From NCBI GenBank assembly GCA_947461335.1, contig CANHLB010000063.1, forward strand, positions 1 through 8,390: a DNA stretch of 8,390 bases, written 5' to 3'. The position numbers were made by a program, and so were the translations under genes. The notes under the pieces were generated by a model. It worked only from the letters and a program-made list of their open reading frames with translations, was not told where the DNA came from and made no database searches. Below, piece by piece: positions 5,371 through 8,390 of the stretch (the stretch's first letter is position 1; each line of letters opens with the position of its first letter). The stretch is from Burkholderiaceae bacterium (GTDB lineage Bacteria; Pseudomonadota; Gammaproteobacteria; Burkholderiales; Burkholderiaceae).

Positions 5371-5803
5371 CTAGAGCCTTTAATTTTGCTTGAAGCTCGC
5401 TGGAGAGGCTGGCAAACCATTCATTCTCTTTACCTGATAGCGGAAGAATTTCTCCATACTCAATCATCTGGGCGGGAAGGAGATCAACAATGTAAATCCA
5501 AATTTGATCTTTGCTTAGTCCCGAGCTTTTAATTAAAGCCGCTCTCATTGCCAATATCAGTTTTTCTTTTAGCTCCGGTGGTCGTCCTGCACGTATTTGC
5601 CCATGTAAGAAGATTTGGCTATCTTGGACAGGCTTGCCTCCCATAAAGTGTTTACCGCTTGGAGTTTCTTGAAATATCACTTGAGCGAAGTAGGTATTCG
5701 CACCCGTACACTCATTGTGAGTTTTAGTAATGGCCTGAGCAATAGTCTGCATTTGGTCGGCACTTAGTTTGGCTTGTGAATAGGTCACTGTATAGGTCGG
5801 CAT
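5363..5803 (-). CDS. cis-CaaD-like tautomerase superfamily protein
   Basis: A 146-residue protein close in length to cis-3-chloroacrylic acid dehalogenase (about 149). Counting from the mature Pro1 (after Met removal), the residues known to matter in cis-CaaD and its homologue Cg10062 are all present at the same numbers: P1, H28, R70, R73, Y103 and E114. The arginines are in G-Q-I-R-A-G-R and the Glu in Q-M-I-E-Y-G. The fold should be a trimer of beta-alpha-beta pairs, with Pro1 as general base or nucleophile. Hydration or hydrolytic dehalogenation of a three-carbon acrylate or propiolate-type acid is possible, but many homologues have unknown physiological substrates. GGAG lies six bases before the start on the minus strand. 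It runs against the repeat orientation, and its C-terminal end reaches into the terminator of copy 6. Confidence 0.9.
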   Translation of the reverse strand: MPTYTVTYSQAKLSADQMQTIAQAITKTHNECTGANTYFAQVIFQETPSGKHFMGGKPVQDSQIFLHGQIRAGRPPELKEKLILAMRAALIKSSGLSKDQIWIYIVDLLPAQMIEYGEILPLSGKENEWFASLSSELQAKLKALEK

Positions 5804-5850
5804 TTTTTACTCCAAAAGTGTTTTGAGCTGGATTTACTTTATCACCAACT

Positions 5851-5928
5851 AGGATCAGACATCATTGGCTCTATTCGATTCCGTCCAGGCCACCAAGAAA
5901 CGCAATAGCACACTTATCGAGCTATTTT
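5851..5928 (+). repeat. tRNA-Phe-derived repeat, copy 7
   Basis: Arm AGGAT-CAGAC-ATCAT (5851-5865), then TGGCTCTAT, TCGATTCC (5875-5882), a shortened acceptor region (CCAGGCC) and CCA (5893-5895), AGAAACGC and a hairpin. TGGCT (5866-5870) can still pair with GGCCA (5888-5892), one pair being T-G. Confidence 0.78.
5904..5928 (+). terminator. Weak terminator of repeat copy 7
   Basis: AATAGC (5904-5909) pairs with GCTATT (5921-5926) across an 11-base loop, followed by TT. The stem shares AATAGC/GCTATT with copy 6, suggesting common descent of these two repeat ends. Confidence 0.5.
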
Positions 5929-6002
5929 AAATTAGCAGCCTCATATAGAGTAGATGAAGTATTGGTTAAAATGAGATTGTGCCCCCTAATTGAATACCCT
6001 AA

Positions 6003-6497
6003 ATGCTAAAGCTAATCAAATCACTTCTTGCCACATTTATTTTGATATTTAGCATCGCTTTGCCGAACTTAGTAATGGCAATTGAGATTGGTCAAACATT
6101 GCCCTTAGAAAGATTCCAAACTTTAGATGGCGCTTATTTCGAAATCCCAAAAAATAATACAAAAAATACACTTATTCAATTATGGGCCTCTTGGTGCCCC
6201 TTTTGTAAGCGTCAGAATAATTATCTAGAGAGCTTCTCTAAACGCATTACGCCCGGATCAATAAATATTGTGACTATTTCCATTGATAAAACCCCAGCCG
6301 TTGCCAAAGAATATATGAAGCAAAACCACTATAGTTTTCCGGCGGCAATGATGACCCCAGAACTAAATCAGGCCATTGGAAAAATGCGTGGAGTACCTGT
6401 ACTACTGATTCTTGATGCTAACAATAAGTTGATTTATAAAGAAATTGGTGAGATTTTTGAAGAGGATTATGCAGAATTAATTAAATACGCTAGATAA
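6003..6497 (+). CDS. Secreted TlpA-like thioredoxin-fold protein
   Basis: A 164-residue periplasmic redox protein. Residues 1-26 are a signal peptide (basic K-L-I-K, hydrophobic core, V-M-A cleavage site). The mature part is a TlpA/ResA/AhpC-TSA-type thioredoxin fold with the active-site motif W-C-P-F-C (C65, C68) preceded by W-A-S, and the cis-proline loop G-V-P at P132. The C-P-F-C dipeptide differs from thioredoxin C-G-P-C and from TlpA-type C-x-P-C. It probably reduces or exchanges disulfides in the periplasm, for example in cytochrome or metal-centre maturation, but no partner is encoded here to fix the pathway. The start is set by the signal peptide; no strong Shine-Dalgarno is seen. 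A convergent cupin gene ends 28 bases downstream. Confidence 0.9.
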   Translation: MLKLIKSLLATFILIFSIALPNLVMAIEIGQTLPLERFQTLDGAYFEIPKNNTKNTLIQLWASWCPFCKRQNNYLESFSKRITPGSINIVTISIDKTPAVAKEYMKQNHYSFPAAMMTPELNQAIGKMRGVPVLLILDANNKLIYKEIGEIFEEDYAELIKYAR

Positions 6498-6525
6498 TTT
6501 TTGTAGTCTTCTAGAAAGATCTTCG

Positions 6526-7182
6526 TTAATAGAGATGGCCAGTTTTTACGTAGATGAGTGCCCCCTCTGATTTGGTGAAGGGTGCGTGTTTGCTATATCT
6601 AGGGCTTCTTATCCACGTTCCAGCGGGATAAGATCCATGCTCATCATGAAACATGCCCTTGAGAACAAATATTTCTTCCCCGCCCGGATGAACGTGAGGA
6701 TTAAAAATTGTATTTGGCGCCCAGTGAACTAAGGCTGTTCCAACGCCATCAAATTCATGAAGCGGCATTACCGATAGACCTGGAACTAGGCCGGGGTGCC
6801 ATGTAGCCGTAGTTGTATCTATTCTGACTATTGCATCATCTTGGGAATTAAATTGCCTGAGCTTTACAAATAAGACACAGCCCTCCTTTGAGCTAGGAGC
6901 ATGTTTGCTATTGGGAGGATTACGAATGTAGGTGCCGGCCGGATAGTCACCATGCTCATCAGAAAACATGCCCTCAAGAACTAGGATTTCTTCTCCACCA
7001 CCATGTATATGTTCGGTAAAAGAGGATGCAGCGCTGTATTTAACTAGTGAGCTGGCTCGCGCAAGCTCATCGCCAATCCGATCAAGATATTTTCTTTTGA
7101 TACCTGGTATAGGCGACGGGCTCCACTCTAAGTCTGAGGTGTTAATTACTGCCTTCTGGGCAAAATCGGAATTAATATTCAT
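6526..7182 (-). CDS. ChrR-like bicupin protein
   Basis: A 218-residue protein made of two cupin domains of the ChrR cupin type (Cupin_7-like), evidently an internal duplication. In domain 1, H58-x-H60 followed by G-G-G-E-E (61-65), D-E-H-G-D-Y-P-A-G-T (75-84) and H94. In domain 2, H163-x-H165, G-G-E-E (167-170), D-E-H-G-S-Y-P-A-G-T (180-189) and H199. Each set of two His, one Glu and a late His is the usual cupin metal site, so two divalent metal centres are likely. In the known family this fold forms the C-terminal half of ChrR-type anti-sigma factors; here the N-terminal zinc anti-sigma domain is absent and no sigma factor is adjacent, so it is probably a stand-alone cupin of unknown enzymatic or sensing role. 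AGGTGA lies about eight bases before the minus-strand ATG. It converges on the thioredoxin-like gene. Confidence 0.9.
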   Translation of the reverse strand: MNINSDFAQKAVINTSDLEWSPSPIPGIKRKYLDRIGDELARASSLVKYSAASSFTEHIHGGGEEILVLEGMFSDEHGDYPAGTYIRNPPNSKHAPSSKEGCVLFVKLRQFNSQDDAIVRIDTTTATWHPGLVPGLSVMPLHEFDGVGTALVHWAPNTIFNPHVHPGGEEIFVLKGMFHDEHGSYPAGTWIRSPRYSKHAPFTKSEGALIYVKTGHLY

Positions 7183-7221
7183 TTAAATATTCACCTGGAA
7201 AGTCTTCAGCTTACTAGAAAT

Positions 7222-7304
7222 AGGATTAAATATCCTCAGTTCTGGTAGATTTGGCCCTTAGTCGCAAAGTAAGCTCAAAATTAACTGCGCGCAGTTTTCA
7301 TTTG
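7222..7304 (+). repeat. tRNA-Phe-derived repeat, copy 8 (most decayed)
   Basis: The arm AGGAT-TAAAT-ATCCT (7222-7236) is perfect, and CAGTTCTGG plus TAGATT (7246-7251) align with the CTGG-TCGATT junction of the other copies. The acceptor and CCA have been lost (GGCCCTTAG follows). A hairpin and TCATTTGG close the unit exactly as in copy 4. Recognition rests on order and spacing as much as on identity. Confidence 0.62.
7283..7298 (+). terminator. Terminator-like hairpin of repeat copy 8
   Basis: AACTG (7283-7287) pairs with CAGTT (7292-7296) around CGCG, followed by TT and TCATTTGG. Short but correctly placed. Confidence 0.5.
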
Positions 7305-7346
7305 GTGTGGCTCTGGGTTTGTATTAGTTGGGATAGCCTCTCAGAA

Positions 7347-7352
7347 TATAAT
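7347..7352 (+). promoter_or_regulatory. Possible -10 element for the CBS protein gene
   Basis: A perfect TATAAT lies 67 bases before the ATG at 7420. No good -35 is visible at 16-18 bases (TTAGTT at 7324-7329 is poor), so this is tentative. Confidence 0.3.
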
Positions 7353-7419
7353 TGCACTTACTAAAAAATAATCAAGTAACAAAGACTCTATTTCATTTTA
7401 ATTTTATGGATTGATTTTT

Positions 7420-7857
7420 ATGACAACAGTAAAGCAAGTTATTGACCAAAAAGCCGGCACTATTTTTTCTGTACGATCGTCTGATACCGTAGAAAATGTC
7501 TTGACGCTGATGCGCGATCATCGAGTAAGGGCTATTTTGGTTGTCGATGATGGAGTTTTGGCGGGGATCGTTTCACAGGGGGATTGCGCTATAAAAGTGC
7601 TGTTGCCGCACAATAATCCAAAACAAGTAATCGTTTCAAAAATAATGACGGCGAACCCACTTACTGTTATGCCATCTAACTCATTAGAAGAGTGTATGGC
7701 AATAATGGTACACAAGCACATTAGACACCTACCTGTACTAGAAAAAAATAAAGTAGTTGGAGTTATTTCTGTTGGAGATCTAGTAAAAAGTATCATTGAG
7801 CTTCAGGGCAGTCAAATCAAGTTTTTAGAAACTTATATTAATGGCCATGGTGCTTAG
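7420..7857 (+). CDS. Two-CBS-domain protein
   Basis: A 145-residue cytoplasmic protein consisting almost only of a CBS domain pair (Bateman module): CBS1 at about residues 5-62, with V-L-A-G-I-V-S-Q-G-D, and CBS2 at about 70-128, with the characteristic I-M-T near 74, I-R-H-L-P-V and V-V-G-V-I-S-V-G-D-L-V. The G-I-V-S-x-x-D and G-V-I-S-x-G-D-L motifs mark the nucleotide-binding strands; adenine nucleotides are the usual ligands. Short stand-alone CBS-pair proteins of this kind are common in proteobacteria, without a defined target. I chose ATG 7420 over an in-frame TTG at 7411 because homologues I recall begin M-T-T-V-K-Q. GGA at 7408-7410 is a weak ribosome site. The gene follows copy 8 and is 40 bases upstream of a PaiB-like gene in the same direction, so they may be co-transcribed. 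Confidence 0.9.
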   Translation: MTTVKQVIDQKAGTIFSVRSSDTVENVLTLMRDHRVRAILVVDDGVLAGIVSQGDCAIKVLLPHNNPKQVIVSKIMTANPLTVMPSNSLEECMAIMVHKHIRHLPVLEKNKVVGVISVGDLVKSIIELQGSQIKFLETYINGHGA

Positions 7858-7897
7858 CTTCGAGCTTGGTTTAATCAAGATATGTTTTAATTGTTAG

Positions 7898-8390
7898 ATG
7901 TATATCCCCTCACACTTTCTTGAGACTGATCTAAAGAAGATCACTCAGTTTATTAAGACTCATCCTCTTGGACTGATGGTTGCCAATGTTGACGGGGATC
8001 TGGTTGGAAACCACCTTCCTTTCATGATGCCTAGTGGAGATATAGCTGTCGGTAGTAAATTAATTGCACATACAGCTAAAGCAAATCCAATATGGAAAGT
8101 TGGCGAGAAAAAGCAAAAAGTATTGCTAGTCTTTTCGGGATATGAAGCTTATATCAGCCCTTCTTCATACCCCACCAAGAAAGAAACCCATAAAGTAGTT
8201 CCTACTTATAACTATTTAAGTGTTCACATTAATGGCACGCTATCCGCTATTCAGGATGAAAAAGATAAACATCAAATTGTGAAGATCCTAACGGAGAAAA
8301 TGGAGTCCAGCAGAAAAGATCCTTGGGCTGTTTCAGACGCCCCAAAAGATTACATCGACACTATGCTGGCAAACATTGTAGGGATCGAAT
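7898..8390 (+). CDS. PaiB-like FMN-binding protein (3' end cut by window)
   Basis: The 164 visible residues are open to the window edge; family members have about 205-215. The start M-Y-I-P-S-H-F and the blocks H-P-L-G-L-M-V (26-32), G-N-H-L-P-F, Y-I-S-P-S-S-Y-P, and V-P-T-Y-N-Y-L-S-V-H are hallmarks of the PaiB/FMN-binding split-barrel family, in which Y-I-S-P-S-x-Y and V-P-T-W-N-Y line the flavin site. Bacillus PaiB is described as a transcriptional regulator; most proteobacterial homologues are annotated only as FMN-binding negative regulators, and an oxidoreductase or flavin-sequestering role is equally possible. The tail D-P-W-A-V-S-D-A-P fits the family's C-terminal helix region. No tRNA-derived repeat separates it from the CBS gene. 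Confidence 0.88.
   Translation, partial: MYIPSHFLETDLKKITQFIKTHPLGLMVANVDGDLVGNHLPFMMPSGDIAVGSKLIAHTAKANPIWKVGEKKQKVLLVFSGYEAYISPSSYPTKKETHKVVPTYNYLSVHINGTLSAIQDEKDKHQIVKILTEKMESSRKDPWAVSDAPKDYIDTMLANIVGIE

Noticed and set aside
57..5928. CRISPR array as an explanation for the regularly repeated element.
   Set aside because: Spacing is gene-sized and variable, repeats are tRNA-derived, and spacers encode proteins.
57..5928. Classical integron attC sites.
   Set aside because: No attC core sites (RYYYAAC / GTTRRRY) flank the repeats and no integron integrase is present; the similarity is only in architecture.
6498..6525. A bidirectional terminator between the convergent thioredoxin and cupin genes.
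   Set aside because: Only a short imperfect TCTT/AAGA pairing is visible, without a convincing stem or T run.
6968..7186. Plus-strand open frame opposite the cupin gene.
   Set aside because: It lies antisense to a clear, motif-rich bicupin and has low-complexity composition.
7858..7897. A repeat remnant between the CBS and PaiB-like genes.
   Set aside because: Only a small AGCT-TCG-AGCT hairpin is present; nothing aligns with the tRNA-derived repeat and the gap is too short.

Overview
The window looks like an accessory region of a low-GC freshwater betaproteobacterium. Polynucleobacter or a close Burkholderiaceae relative is my best guess, from the tRNA-Phe acceptor strand CCGGGCC-A-CCA, the AT-leaning codon use and the flavour of the proteins. 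This is inference; no ribosomal or other marker gene is present.

The dominant structure is a series of eight same-orientation repeats derived from the 3' half of tRNA-Phe, starting near 27, 669, 1776, 2298, 2894, 5291, 5851 and 7222. A typical copy reads, left to right: an anticodon-arm-like hairpin (AGGAT-N5-ATCCT), a short YGGCYCTGG-like segment, the T-loop and 3' acceptor strand of tRNA-Phe ending in CCA, and a rho-independent terminator. Between successive copies sit small packets of one to three unrelated accessory genes. The architecture resembles an integron cassette array, but it is built on a tRNA 3' end instead of attC. Copies 1-4 are nearly identical, and copies 5-8 become progressively more degenerate to the right, as expected if new cassettes enter next to a tRNA-Phe gene lying left of the window. 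No recombinase gene is visible.

Region by region: packet 1 (57-692) holds a DUF2165 membrane protein. Packet 2 (693-1799) holds a secreted His/Cys protein and a DUF6803-like membrane protein with a His/Met-rich tail, probably metal-related. Packet 3 (1800-2322) holds an unknown small membrane protein. Packet 4 (2323-2917) holds a single-domain BLUF blue-light receptor. Packet 5 (2918-5314) holds an orphan membrane histidine kinase, a small HTH regulator with an inverted-repeat leader, a terminator, and a Tautomerase_2/MSAD-like protein. Packet 6 (5315-5874) holds a minus-strand cis-CaaD-like tautomerase. Packet 7 (5875-7245) holds a secreted TlpA-like thioredoxin and a convergent ChrR-like bicupin. 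After copy 8 come a two-CBS-domain protein and the start of a PaiB-like FMN-binding protein cut by the window end.

The genes do not form one pathway. They share a theme of sensing, stress and small-molecule handling (light, metal, redox, FMN, tautomerases), which is typical of accessory cassettes. No gene-free stretch exceeds 300 bases; the longest gap (7183-7419) contains repeat copy 8 and a possible promoter.
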